Assembly (NCBI GenBank): GCA_019843655.1
Contig: JACDQD010000103.1
Span: 6,262,001 to 6,326,000, forward strand
Reading direction: 5' to 3'
Origin: Lethocerus indicus
Lineage: Eukaryota > Arthropoda > Insecta > Hemiptera > Belostomatidae
DNA length: 64,000 bases
Positions 48,826 to 61,165 of the stretch are shown piece after piece. A program made the translations under genes and the position numbers. Under the pieces are notes generated by a model, which saw only the letters and a program-made list of their open reading frames with translations, was not told the DNA's origin and did not search any database. Positions within the stretch are counted from its first letter, which is position 1. Each line of letters starts with the position of its first letter.

Positions 48826-50567
48826 AGTTACACTTCAGTTAATAAACTATTGATGCGGGGAGTTATTTAATTCGACGTTTGAGTCCTATTCCTTATGATT
48901 CGGATGTTATAGAGGGGAATTGATATTTCTGGTCATATAAATTGAGATTGATGTAAAGCGGTTGGTGAGAGGCAGACCTCTCGTGTTTATTCCTTTCCAA
49001 CCCTCATTCGTGTTATCGCTCCCTGGGTTAAAAAGTGACACCTGGCAAAACAGAAGAAAAAACCTCTCTCGGTTCCCCTCATTCGTGCCCTCTCGACTTC
49101 TCCATTACCGTAATTTCTCCTTTCCTAAACTCGACCTTCCAGAAATAGATACTCCAGTAGGGGTTTTGGAATTCCCGATTTGGAGACCCGAGTACATCAG
49201 GAAAGAGGTACAGTACCAACGTAACGTATAACAGTAAATAACAACCATCAAAAGTGCCGAGGAATTGACAGTAACGCCCGGGCTACAGGTGGTAGAATTG
49301 ATGTCATATGGGATACGTAAAGCTCGGATTCTGGAAATACATCAAAGAAAAATGCAGTATCCGCAAATGCAGTTGAGGCAAAAACCAAATTGAACTTATA
49401 TAATCCACTCTAATATTATTTATAAATTCTTTGCCGTTATTCATCTTTCATCTGTGGGGTTCCACCAAGGCATCAGCGACATTGTTCGCATCCGGTGATC
49501 CTCCGAACTGTTCCTAAACGCTTTCCCGGTATGTTTCAACCTCAACGACTTCAACATCGCAAACTTCACTACCATCTTCGCAATCGATTTTCAATGACGT
49601 CGTTTCGACACTTATTTGTGTAACATGTATAAGACATTTAATATGGATAAAAACATTTTGATTTGTCCACGCGTTCTGGCGGGGGTCTAGCTTGGTTCAC
49701 AGGAAATAAAGGGATATTAAACCGCCGCACGTAGAATGCAAGTTGGGAAAGCAAGCTATATTGTAGTCACGCGTTGTTAACAATGAACGGAAGATGAGAA
49801 TTGATCAATAAACTAAAAGTCTGAGTACTTGAAGTGAAGGACGATGTTCGTAGAGATCGGTTTATAATTACGGAGGCGGCGAAATTGTATTGCACCGAAT
49901 TTTACCTTCCGCCAACTCCAAATCGGTTTGGTCTGTCGCCAGACCGGCTTCGACCGAACGCCGTCTTCAGTAGCACGACAAGAGTGTTTCAAATCGGGGC
50001 CAGTTTGTTGCTAATAGCAATTCGCGTATCTCGTCCTACGTGGTAAAATATTTCAGATAATGAACAGTGTTCAGTCTAGTCATCCAGTCCCCCTACATGA
50101 CGTTGCAAAATACGACTGACCTCGACAACAATTTGCGCGATAAATCTGTTGCGGAAGGGTAATTTTTAAAACATTTCATTAATTTATTTTAAACGAAAAA
50201 TTTAAAATACTATTTCGCATCTCTGCTATAGATTTACCGCGGACTTTCAAAGCACCTGAAGGAAATGCCCAGATCTTTATTTGATCGACACTCCCAACGC
50301 GAAGAATTTTCGTTCGAGATCGTTTGGGCCGCTTCATAAGCCTTGAAATTCCCGACGGGCATTCCGGGAATCTCTTCTCCAGGAATTCCAGATCTGTGTA
50401 TAAATAAATCCTGAGCAGTTCACTACGTTTCGGGAGTCTCTATTTACTACGGTCTAAACTGCTTACTATAATATAAACCTACGTATTTCTACCAGAACGT
50501 TTTTTAATTACGTCTCCGGTAATAATAACTGTATTGATGTTGTATATCGTAGACTAAAGTTCAAAAT
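48826..50567. other. Intergenic, no gene seen
   Basis: A degenerate family A arm lies at about 49925-49985 (GGTTTGGTCTGTCGCCAGAC, CGGCTTCGACC, CGTCTTCAGTAGC). At 49448 a frame reading LWGSTKASATLFASG recalls the LINE thumb region but is too short to call firmly. No gene. Confidence 0.5.
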
Positions 50568-50577
50568 ACAGTTAGTT

Positions 50578-51037
50578 TACCGTAGATTTGTTGTGTTTCT
50601 GTCTCCTCCCGCTGGTTTGGTCTTTTGCTGGACCGGGTTCAGCTGCTCGCCATCTTCAGTGGCGGTGTTAGTCACTATTGGCATTTTGGGTGTTTTTCGG
50701 GCATCCTCACTGCACTGTCACTGTCACTTGTACGACAATCCGACATAGACTTAAACCGATTAGACTTAAGACACTCAAAATCCCCCAAAAGCACAATAAC
50801 AAGACACGTATATATTGACACATGACAAACAGAGAACCACCACAGTACAAGTGGCAGTGACATTGCAGTTAGGATGCCCGAAAAACATCAAAAGTGCCAA
50901 TAGTGACTAACACCGCTACTGAAGATGGCGAGCAGCCGAAACCGGTCCAGCAAAAGACCAAACCAGCGAGAGGAGACAAAAACACAACAATTCTACGGTA
51001 TTCCAACCCCTCGCAGACCACAAAACAGATATGTAAA
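50578..51037. mobile_element. Family A foldback element, copy 4
   Basis: 460 bp, flanked by ACAGTTAGTT on both sides (50568-50577 and 51038-51047). It has well-preserved arms and the same kind of spacer as copy 3 (CGACAATCCGACATAGAC, ACACGTATATATTGACAC). As in copies 2 and 3, the right end carries an extra outer segment (TATTCCAACCCCTCGCAGAC) absent from the left end. Confidence 0.9.
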
Positions 51038-51489
51038 ACAGTTAGTTCACACCAAATACATTCTCGTATTTAGAAAATCGGATTTTTTTTATGTTCGTTT
51101 TTTATCTTTTATCGTCACAACTGAAATGCAATTAGAATTCCAATTCTTCGTGTTTTCCCCGCGTCAAATAATCGTCTTAACGATTATTGATTATTTGGAA
51201 AGCGTCAACGGTGATGGATTCGTCTAAAAATTGCTGGGTAATCGGTCGGGGCGTCGCGTTCAATTCTGAGTGATGACGTTGTCCGTTTCCCGCTGATAAC
51301 AGCCCTCGCGAAGCAACTCCCTCCCCTTCCACATTTCACAATGCCAGCCGTTTCGTCCGGACGAAATAGTGAATTCACTTGAAATCACTTCAAGAATGCG
51401 TTACGAATCTCTGGAATTCACTAACGCAGATCCGAACTTCAACGGAAGCTTGGCGAAGTAAAAATGGACCGCTGCAATTCCAGGTTATC

Positions 51490-51600
51490 TTCTATTGTAA
51501 GAAATCGTCTGTAAGGAACTTTTCGTAAGAAACTTTCAGTATGAAAGAATCCCTCCTCAAGAAACCTTCTGTGTATGGAACCTTGAGAAACAAGAGGAGA
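51490..51600 (+). repeat. Degenerate minisatellite, about 16 bp period
   Basis: Roughly seven variants of a unit like GTAAGAAACTTTCT follow one another (GTAAGAAATCGTCT, GTAAGGAACTTTTC, GTAAGAAACTTTCA, TGAAAGAATCC, CAAGAAACCTTCTG, TATGGAACCTT). The same unit returns at 52585-52680 and, inverted, at 52110-52145. Confidence 0.6.
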
Positions 51601-52003
51601 TGGTGGAAACTACGTTATTCAAAACCACCTCGCTGTAAAGTGTTATACTCTTCAACATTGACTCAGTTTATATCAGCTTCCAGTTCTAATATCGGCAGCT
51701 TAATTTTAAACTTTGAATAGTGAAACTGTATCTAAATCCTATTTCCTATTTGCTGTCTGTAAGTATAGTAAGGGCGGCTGACATATGGTGTTGTTGTTGG
51801 GGCGCCGCTTTGTCCCGACTTTTATTTAAAGGGGAGTGATGGCCGATCTTTGAAAAATAGTTTCCCCTTCGGGATTCTTCCGACCTAAATAGAGAACCCG
51901 GGCTGGGTTTATCTTACCGTGAGAACAGACTTAACTCAGTTCATCACAAGTCATCTGTAATTGTCAACCCTTATTGGCCTTATTCTTCTACTACAGCCGC
52001 AGA

Positions 52004-52006
<3 letters not shown>

Positions 52007-52079
<73 letters not shown>

Positions 52080-52110
52080 AAGAGAGAGGGGGAGAGAGAG
52101 AGAGACAGAG
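52007..52110. repeat. (TA)n and (GA)n compound microsatellite
   Basis: About 34 TA units (52007-52074), then an imperfect GA-rich run to about 52110. The TA run is a candidate for length error in the sequence. Confidence 0.97.
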
Positions 52111-52584
52111 ATTTCCTACAGGTTTCTTACGGGTGGTTCTTTACGGAAGCATTAAACCAGCATATCGCAGTGAGACTCGTCCTCTTTCCTGAAAGCAAAA
52201 TTTCATAACACCAACGCAATATATAATGATAAATAAATTTTTTTTTAAATGTCGGCTTCCTCCGTATTTGGATTTGATCCAAAGTCCGCCGACAATTTCC
52301 CGACAAGTAGAGGCGGCGTCGACGTCGAGACTCCTAAATTATGCCCACAAGTTTTTATGACCCGACCAACGCACTGAATCACAATCGATTCGGGAACGCT
52401 GTCAAGTAACGAATCGTTCGAACATCCTTCGAGCAAGCTTCGGCCTCGGAATATAACAGGAAACCGAAATATTTTATGACCAATAATCGATTGCATTTTC
52501 ATAACATGTACTCATCGGTGAATGTGGTGAATAATACAACGCTGGAAGCTGATTGTCGTCCTGTACCCAGACTGACTCATTGAT

Positions 52585-52680
52585 AAACTACCTTTCTGTA
52601 TGAAACTTCCTGTAAGAATCCTCTTTTAGGGAACCTCGAGACACCTTCAGTAATAAAACATCCTTGTAAATTTCCAATAA
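52585..52680 (+). repeat. Degenerate minisatellite, second block
   Basis: CTGTATGAAACTTCCTGTAA, GAATCCTCTTTTAGGGAACC and TCGAGACACCTT repeat the unit seen at 51490-51600. A reverse-complement relative (TTTCCTACAGGTTTCTTACG) lies between them at about 52110. Confidence 0.5.
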
Positions 52681-54142
52681 GAAATAGTCTGCAGCAGGTC
52701 ATCTTGAGCAGTTCTGCGCCTGATCCTCACGGCGTTGAAGAACATGAGCCTATTCCGTGGTCACTGACACCTTCGTTTAACCATACCTTTCTCCCTATTG
52801 TACTATAATGTATAAAATGATAGGGACAGTAAACGAGCAAACAGTTGAGTTTCGGACGATACCCGGGTTAGTCGTGCTCCGAAAAAAATTTCCGTGCTAT
52901 TATTCAGTGTTTTTGTAAACCCTTCTTCGAGACCTATCGTAAATTACGTATTCCTTTCTGTTGCGTCTTAAAAAGAGTAAAGAAATGAAAGAAACGGATA
53001 CTTGAAAGGTTTGACAGGAAGGTATTCTGGACAGTGTAACACTGTGAGGAAATAAACTTGTGACTAAGATGCGTCCCAAGTGCCGCGCTTAAGTGGCTTC
53101 GGTTCAGAGGTGACGTCAACCCCCACCACCAGTATTTGTCCCATCGTTTAGCGCACATCGCTGTTTAGTCTCCGATTAAATGGGTAAGTCACATTCGGTC
53201 TACAGTTTTCGCCATGTTCGCGCGATGGACAGACGCCTCGCGTTGGAACTCCGGTTCCAAGTTCCAACATGCCTCTTATGCTCTTGTAAGAAATCGTCAA
53301 AATACAAAATATTGATACAACGAATTTCACCGTTTTCCTTAAGTTGGAGATGGGTGAAAACCAGAAATAACTATTCATTGTATCCTGTGCTTCCCGACGG
53401 AAACAGCCAGTTTTCAGGAGACAGCCTGCAATAAGCCAGATTGAGAATTCTCCAAAAGCCTTGTTGTAAAGCTTAGGGGGCCACTTATTTGACGGGCATA
53501 GAGTGAGAGGGTGAGTAGGGGAGGGAGAGAGGATTAGTCAAGTTGAAGTGACTGTACAGGAGAGAATAATGATGGAAAGCAGAGACTGAGATAGTGAGGG
53601 AGGGCACTCCCACACCCCTTTCTATTAATAACATCCTTATTTTTCCCCCGCCTGGCGACATTTTTTAATGTTCGAGGAAGACATATGATGTCATATTGAT
53701 TAGGGGTTATTTTTTTTTGAAAGGGGGGACACGTGCCGGTCCTCCCACTCTGTTAGCCCTTGAACTAGTTGATATTTATTGCCCGTCGGACACCTTCGTT
53801 GAGCTGCGTTCCAGCGAGATTAGGTTCGGATATTTTACTTATTTAGGCAAATAACTGTAATGTAAAATTGAACCCGATAGGGGTAATTCAAAGTGTAGGG
53901 TTGAGCGCGTTGCAGGTATTTGGCTCTGAGTAATAAGCCGGTTAAGTCTTGTACCGGGTGCATCGACTGCGAGCGGCATTCTTCCCGGTCGACATTTTCT
54001 CTCGTGCTGACCTCACCGCCCAACGTTTTCCACAAAAGATGCACCACAAAAACAGTTCCCGGCACTTTCCACAAAAAGACGGTCCCGTCTGGAATTAATT
54101 AACCGGTCGTTTCTCCACCATTCACGGACCGATTCGAACAAT
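52681..54142. other. Intergenic, no gene seen
   Basis: Short open frames on both strands without recognisable domains. Nothing else noted. Confidence 0.5.
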
Positions 54143-54195
54143 CGTGTTTTATTGTACAATCACCATTAAATCGTTATAAGTACAATTGACGTGGA
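54143..54195 (-). mobile_element. LINE 3' tail fragment
   Basis: TTTTATTGTACAATCACC and CGTTATAAGTACAATTG correspond to the 3' tail of the LINE at 18463-18784. There is no coding remnant. Confidence 0.5.
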
Positions 54196-55095
54196 ATGCT
54201 AAGGAATTCAATTCTTTTTTTATTAATTTGAAAAATTTTGTCTTACACTTGAACTACTTTGATTTCCTCTTCCTCGCCCCTTATCACCTCATTCTACTGC
54301 CCTCTGGTCCAGCAGCATCCAGCACGTCTCACCGATCGAGATACGTTGATTGTTCTTCCTGCTAAGTGGCTGAGTGGATAATGAAAGCCAATGAGAGAGG
54401 AGGAAACGGCGGCGGTCCCCCACATCGAATAAAAGGTCAATCGGATTAATGCCGCTGAGACAGCCTTCATTCGGGACGGGAGCGAAATGATTTGTAATGA
54501 GATTTTATTCGAGATACAGGGCAGGCGGTGGAAAATCCCCAAAAACCAACAATTTCTATATATATTGGGGATATTGGGTAGATTAGTAGGGTACGGTTTC
54601 AGTCTCAAGATGATGATGGTACTAGTAAGAGTTACCAAGCGCGACATCAGTATTAGGTGATCCTACCGTAACTCGGTGATAATATCTAATTTTTTTCACC
54701 TTAATTTTAACATCTTCGTTAATGCGAGGTATATTTTAGACTGGTATAAGCAGACAGGCTTTAGTATTGTGGTGCAGTTGGTTGTCGCAAAAGACGCTCG
54801 TTTAATCGTTAATTCGGAAATCGACGAGGGAAATGAGGAGATATCGAGATCCAAATATGAGAGTCAAGGATGTTTTTATTTAAACAGATCCAGTGCGATG
54901 AAAACGCTGAGACGTTGACCCTCGGAACAGTGGAAGAATTATGGGGGCCGGGGCGGGCGGAGGAAGTGTTTCAAATTAGGGCTCGTTTTAACAACATGGC
55001 CGGCTCTTTACCATTAATGCCAGTCTGTCACTTCCCTACTTATCAGAATTGCTTTTCTGGCAATGAACAAGGCTGATTTGACCGCCACTTAAAAT

Positions 55096-55148
<53 letters not shown>

Positions 55149-56561
55149 AGAGGAACTCACGAGTCCCAAAAGTTACGGCCGTTCGCCATCTTCAATAGCA
55201 GTGGGAGTACCCACACATGGGATTTAAGTCTGGATAAAATTAAAGGAATTGTAAAAATCTGCCAACGCAATGAAAACTCAGTCTTATCCATTAGATCCAT
55301 TGTCACGGTAGGGCCCTGATGATGGAACCGAAAATTCAGCGTTTCAACACAATAGCCAAATTAACTGCGCCCTGCGAAAAATGAATGATGAATGGAGCGC
55401 GCTTCGAAGTTATTCCTTCGGTTTCAAGTTTGTTGTGCTGTTTTTAATTAGACCATTATTCTCGTCCTCCGGTGCTCCCACGGCCCAGTTATAAACGTCC
55501 CATTATACAATCCAATAAGAGCCGACCGTGAGAGAACAGCCCATTTTCATTTCCTGAAACCCATAACGTAACGCACCGCGATCGCCCCTCATATGAAACG
55601 ATAAATCAGAGCTGAAATTGCTTACGCTTTGAAAACACAAAGATATAATTTCGCCTGCACTTATTATCACCCCTTATCAGTTTATTACATTTCGCTTGAT
55701 TGATACTAATTAACCGCGTTGATTCCACGCCCGTTCTCCGTCAATTGGAAGCCGCTGATACTACGTCAACGTTCAGCAGTTTTTTTTTATTTGTAAATGT
55801 TTTATTGCCACAACTGAGGGAAATTTGTTATATTATTTTACGGCGAGGTCGCAAACAAATGGGACTTAGTACCTTAATATTTTTGACTGTATGGTTTGAA
55901 TTTTGTTAATTTTTGTCGGTTCGGCCGAACCCCACAGTTCAATTCCTTAAACCTAGTTTTGATCTAAACCGTCTTTTTAACTTTATGTGAGGATTCCAAG
56001 GCCTGTTTTTTTGTGGAAGATTGTCCCATTCTCCTCTGTGATAAAGATTTCAAAATTTTTCTTTATATTCGCCGAATTGGAAATATTTTGCACATGCGCG
56101 ATTATTCTGCCGAAAGCTATCAGACACTGGTAAGTAAAGGACTCCTTGTTCTCGTAAAGCTGGAAAAGCTAGGCGGCGGGTATGCAGAATTGGTAATGGC
56201 CGCTGTTGAATTAGCAATTGGGCTGTTTGAAATTAATTCACGACATTACGATCATGTTCTCTCAACCACCCCTTCCCTCCGGGTTTCCCGCCTCCTGGAC
56301 AAAGGCTTGGATCTCTATCGTAGGCAAAATGTGCTCCTCGACCATCGTCATGAATAAATGTATGTGTTCTGTACGTGACTGCAGTTATTATCTTGAGCTT
56401 TCTTACCGAGCACTGTGCTCTTTCGAGAAACTTAAAAACTCTTGCTTTCATGCGACCGGTCAGGAAATAAAGAACTAATTACACTGGCTAAGTACACAAA
56501 ACGAGTCATTAACGCCTGTATAAACCGGTGATGATCCAAGAGAACCCCAAAGCTGATACCG

Positions 56562-56562
<1 letters not shown>
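54196..56562. other. Intergenic, no gene seen
   Basis: Contains the (GA)n run below and a short GCCATCTTCAATAGCAGTG piece like a family A inner arm at about 55186. The open frame 56013-56357 (114 codons) has mixed composition and an initiating ATG. I do not recognise it, and there is no sign of flanking exons. Confidence 0.45.
55099..55147. repeat. (GA)n microsatellite
   Basis: About 24 uninterrupted GA units. Confidence 0.97.

Positions 56563-56617
<55 letters not shown>
56563..56617. repeat. (TA)n microsatellite
   Basis: About 27 uninterrupted TA units. Confidence 0.97.
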
Positions 56618-56619
<2 letters not shown>

Positions 56620-57024
56620 CCTAATAACTTTTTATACACGCAGAAACGGAATAGCGGAGCGTAACGTTGGTATGTTGCGTGCGTACCCAATCCCGGCCTG
56701 GTCGATCACATGCACCTGACAATCGGCTTTTCACGACCGGGTGGGAACTGCGTGGAAAATCGGGAAATGGCGGTCCTCCCTTCACACAAAGGGCCACTTC
56801 TGCCACCGGTTTCTCGAATCCACATTCGCTTCCTTCTCCTTTTGTACGCCCTCGAGAATACGACCGATACACGTAACGGCAAGTGCACGTAGACCGAATG
56901 AAGGTTCCGTTTAAACTCCACCGGGGATAATTTATACACTCGAACCCCAGGCGGCAACTCATCCGTACCAGGTCTTCCACTTCTTGCAGTGTTGCGGAAT
57001 ACCAAAATTCCAATCAAAATCGAC

Positions 57025-57200
57025 CTTACCCTACATGATCACAATTTATAAAGCCATACTTGAAACCGGTGTGGACGTACGGCACAGAACTATGAGGTTC
57101 CACCGAGACATCCGTACTCCCCACAAGAAATATTCTCAACAATACGTGCGAGGATAACAGCCGGCGAGAGGTAATACCGCGCGTTTCTATTCAGCCGCAG
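57025..57200 (+). mobile_element. Jockey-like LINE, reverse-transcriptase C-terminal fragment
   Basis: The + strand reads STLPYMITIYKAILETGVD; after a one-base shift comes YGTEL-stop-GSTETS. This is a decayed form of the same thumb-region signature as at 18480 (YKATLKPTLTYGIELWGS). It is oriented opposite to the 11.5 and 18.5 kb copies and is inactive. The following NILNN stretch may continue the element. Confidence 0.6.
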
Positions 57201-57901
57201 ATTGTACCAACTTCGTTACAGATACGATGAAAATCGTAATTCGTCTCTTCTTTGCAAACTGTGAGAATATAATAACACCCGGGTTCTCAAATAGCGTTCT
57301 TCCTGCCGCTGCGATTGCGGGCGCCCATCCGGGGGATTACAGACGGTAGTTTTTTCTCTTTCAAAGTGCCCATTATGGTCGGTTCTCTGTTTCAAAGTTC
57401 GCACAGCGTGTTCCGCTGTACCGTCTCGGCTATTCTCCCTTTCAATTAGTTCTTCAGCGTCTTCAGGGCGAACCATTGTTCGACCTCTTCCGTCTCGGGC
57501 CCTTCCATCAGCCCTCCGCAGCGCTCTCACCCGAATAAAATATTACGCAAGAAATATTTTCAGCAATACCGGTGAGGATCGGCAATATAGCCAATATAGG
57601 TAATTTATCGGTGAAATCCGCAATGACTTGGTTGCCAACCCAATATTTTACAGTTTAATACAATTTCCGATTCTTAGTTTATCGTAGCTGGATAAAAGAT
57701 CTGTCTTGAGAGTTTCATTTTGAGAGGGAGAATAGAGGGAGAAAAGACTCTGTCTCAATTGTCGGCTTCTCAAAACTAATTTCTGTCTTGTGGGCGAGGA
57801 GCTGTGACTGAGATTGATTGCTGGTCGGTTTGAAGGCCCCCTCCATTTTGAGAGGTGATGTCACCTCGGATCAACATCAACACGTCCCCCTACTCACTCC
57901 C

Positions 57902-57904
<3 letters not shown>
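57201..57904. other. No gene seen
   Basis: An Arg-rich frame of 104 codons on the - strand (57216-57530) has no recognisable motif. A GAAATATT(C/T)TCA(A/G)CAATAC word occurs near 57127 and again near 57552, suggesting a small duplication. Confidence 0.4.

Positions 57905-57978
<74 letters not shown>
57905..57978. repeat. (CT)n microsatellite
   Basis: About 37 CT units, the longest of the GA/CT type in the window. Confidence 0.98.
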
Positions 57979-57982
<4 letters not shown>

Positions 57983-60099
57983 ATGAAAAAAGAGTGCGAA
58001 CGAAAATTGTGAAAAGGGAACACGCTTTTAGAAAAATTAAAGAATACTCGCAACTAATTGAACATTGAAAATCGTCGTCTTGTGGAAAACCTGCTATCCA
58101 ATTGGGTCGGCTGTAACGTAATGTACCGGCTGCTACAAGGTCGCCCCCCCCCCATAGTACCCACCTACAATGGGCTTTGCTATGTGCATTGTCAGTCACA
58201 AAGCAAAACTCTCTATCCCTAACCCTCCATCTATCCCTCTCTCTGGCTCTTGCCTAAGATCACACTTCGTCAATTCTCTCCGCGGCGTGAACAGGCCTAG
58301 GCCAATTTTCTAGCCTAGATTGCTCAAGGTTCTATCACTACGCGTGGATATTGATTTCTCTACGTTCATTGTGAACGCTCATTGTGTAACATTTCGGTGG
58401 AGACAAGTTAGTCGGCAGTAAAGTATTATGTTCAATAGGAATATATAGCGTAGAACATTAGTAGAGGGTGCGGTCCTCTATTCGCTATTGTCCGGAAACC
58501 TACATTTATATTATCGGCTCCGAATATTTATTTAAATGACGTTGAATGCTATATTGGGGCGTGGATCAGCCCTATACGGTAACCACTTGATGCGCTGACG
58601 TCGTCGCTTACGAATCAAATCGTCTACTTCTCAATCCCCTTCTCTCGAGTGATAAGAGGGTTATATACTGAATAGGTTGATGTCTGTATGCGTATCTAAA
58701 ATAAATAACGTGAACTCGCTCAAACTGATTGTTGTATGAACATAAGACGTTTCACATTCTCCCGAACTCTCTTATAATTTCTTCGCGAATTGAAAAACGC
58801 GAGTTTCGTTTCAACCACTTCTAGCCCGGATTTCGCTACCCAATTTAACTTATACAGACGAATGAACTGAACAAAAAATGTACTTATAGGCTTAATAAAT
58901 GTACACATATCCTCGATATCTTGACTGACGTTTTGCAATGTACGAAATCTGGCTATATCGGCCATTATATATTAATAATGAGAATTAATCGATAATCTGA
59001 TGGATTTTTCTTACCACCCCCCAACCGTTCGGCGTCCCTCTGACGACCAGAAAATATTCGAGCAAATTTCCGAGATCTTGCCGAGTCTGTGATTCGCGAA
59101 ACAGTCTGAAACTTATCTTATTGAGAGGTGGAAAGCTCATCGGCCTTAAGCGGAAAACACCGGGCGTACGCGTCGGTGTCGGATGGAGCAATTCGAAAGT
59201 TTGAATGAGTCAATATATTTATTTATAGACGGGAGTCGACAGTCTTCGGGGGAAAAAATTCCCCGCGTCACTTTTCTCTGGAAGGACATCGCCGGCGAGG
59301 AATGTTGGGTGGTACTGGTTATTCTTAATGTTATTTTTCGTTTGTTTTTCTTCTCTCCTCTCGCATTTCTTGGCATCGGACCGGAGATTACGCGAGAGGT
59401 TACATACCAATGAAGAAGGTTCGAGTGGTAATACTCGACAGTTGAACGTCCAGCGAACCGGTAGAGGTCAGGATTGAACGATTGGCGTTTCAACTGGTTC
59501 ATTGACCAATGTTGCCTGTTGTCGCTAAGAAAAATAGCTGGGGACTAAGGTCCCTCGCCATTAAAGGGAAACTCCGTTCCGAGTATATATGATATATATA
59601 TATATATATATATAATTTTCGGCGAGAACGAGAGTACATATTAAAAAATAATATATATAATTCAGTAACAGTGATCAATCGATCTGAAATCAGGCTACCA
59701 TCAAATTCGGATGCATTCTGATGACGCGGACACTACGAGTTAAATGACTCGTCAGCCTTTCAACGTCTAATGGACGAATTCCTTGCCTGCTCATCCCTTG
59801 ACTTCATTATTTCTTAATTCCTCCAGGTTTCACCTGGAATAAAGTACGCTGTACATGATTCGCTCGATTTGCGTTGTACTGTTACTACCCGCTGCAAATG
59901 TGATAGAAGGAAAGGCCTCGAGGGTTTAAAATGCTTGTTGTAAAATTACGACTCCTGAGCGAAGATCATAACGGGCTTGAGCAAAGCTCACTTTGCCTTT
60001 CTCTTATCTGGAATACCGCTCGAAATTTGCCCCCCGACGAAAGTCGATTCCCCGTTAGTTCGCAGCCCAGTTTCTTCATGTCCGACCGACCCAGCAATT
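57979..60099. other. Intergenic, no gene seen
   Basis: Contains a short (AT)n run at 59592-59615. The overlapping frames at 59146-59502 on both strands have no recognisable domain. Confidence 0.5.
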
Positions 60100-60215
60100 T
60101 TATTTATTGTACAGTCCAACCCTTATGGTTATAAGTATAACCACCGCGGGGTCGTATTACATATAATATCGCTTGTTTCTCCCGATAAAAATCCGCCCGA
60201 CGATGGCACTTGTCA
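60100..60215 (-). mobile_element. LINE 3' end, same family as 18463-18784
   Basis: TTATTGTACAGTCC, TTATGGTTATAAGTATAACC and ATATCGCTTGTTTCTCCCGA followed by TAAAAATCC align with the 18482-18570 part of the other copy (TGTATTGTACAATA, TATAGTTATAAGTACAAC, ATATCGCTTGTTTCTTTCGA). It shows the shared sequence includes the end of the coding part plus the 3' tail. A third short tail lies at about 60386-60405. Confidence 0.7.
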
Positions 60216-60222
60216 ATGTATA

Positions 60223-60254
60223 TACGGGATATACACTAACGTGTATATCCCGTA
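60223..60254. repeat. Perfect hairpin, 14-bp arms
   Basis: TACGGGATATACAC and GTGTATATCCCGTA are perfect reverse complements separated by TAAC. The hairpin directly follows the LINE 3' end. Confidence 0.95.
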
Positions 60255-60767
60255 GGCCAATGGCGCTCATCTACTATGTATGTTCAAAGAAAAATAATGT
60301 ATTTGTATTTATACTACTTTTTTCATAACCTCATGGCCTCATGTACCTTCACTGAATATGAATATTTCTTTCCTTTTTTTGTGTATCGTACAATAAACCT
60401 TTATCTTTCCAGTTGTGGGACGTTGTTTTGTTGCATGTTTCTCATTATAAAGAGGGCAGACCGTTGGGGTCAAAAGTAGTTTTTTTGGGGGAGGAGAACT
60501 ATCGATTGCCGGCATAAGAGTATGTAGGGGAGGCTGGAAAGTGGTTGAATGATTCATACAATGGTAGGAGCCAATTTAGCCGGCCCTTAGGGCCCTACCC
60601 TTAGGGCCGTATCCTAATTTCGGCCCATTTATGTTTCATGCCTCGCACAGGACCCCACAATTCCGCGCTCCTACGTCGTTGCGGAAAGCCAATTTTATAG
60701 ACGCCCTTGTCAGAATTTTTACGGTGAATTTTCACCCTTATTTCAGAGATAGCGTATAATAAGTTCA

Positions 60768-60905
60768 CTGATTTTCGAAGTGAAACCACTTTTGGTAGGG
60801 TACCGCCGACAATTTGCAAGCGGCACGAGAAAGTGAAAGGTTTTTTTCCGACAAAGCGCGAACAGAGCCAACAATACCGCGACAGTGTTTATCCCAACAA
60901 TGCCG
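60768..60905 (+). repeat. Repeat shared with Hen1 intron 5
   Basis: Matches 41558-41657 (see there). This copy is not interrupted by a family A element; the word AACAATGCCG, used as the target site in Hen1, is present at its end (60893-60902) in unduplicated form. Confidence 0.7.
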
Positions 60906-61094
60906 CACTCTTAAACCTGTGGAGTCTATCTATAAATTTTGAGCGGCAACTTCGACGTAAACAACGCGCAAGCTCAACCCCCTTTAGTCGATCGATTTTC
61001 GGAACAAAAGTTTTCTTTGTGACTTACTAGTAATGAAAGCGTATCGACAACAATATTTGGTGCCACGATTGATGCTGTTTATGGTAGATCATCA

Positions 61095-61165
61095 GAAAGA
61101 ATTTACTTCGCAGATGTTTGTTTCCTATTATAGCTACCGCGGACCAATACTATTCTGGTTTCTAA
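61095..61165 (+). repeat. Segment resembling RABGAP1 intron 6
   Basis: CAGATGTTTGTTTCCTATTA and TAGCTACCGC align with 26077-26105 (CAGATGTTTGTTTCATATTT, TAGCTACTGC). Weaker similarity (AATACTATTC / AATAGTGTTC) follows. It is probably another dispersed repeat. Confidence 0.5.

Noticed and set aside
49448..49510. LINE-like LWGSTKASATLFASG frame
   Set aside because: Only the first five residues fit the thumb-region motif and the preceding sequence does not. Too short to call.
56013..56357. 114-codon frame with ATG on the + strand
   Set aside because: Mixed composition makes it the most protein-like flank frame, but I cannot match it to any family and see no exons around it.
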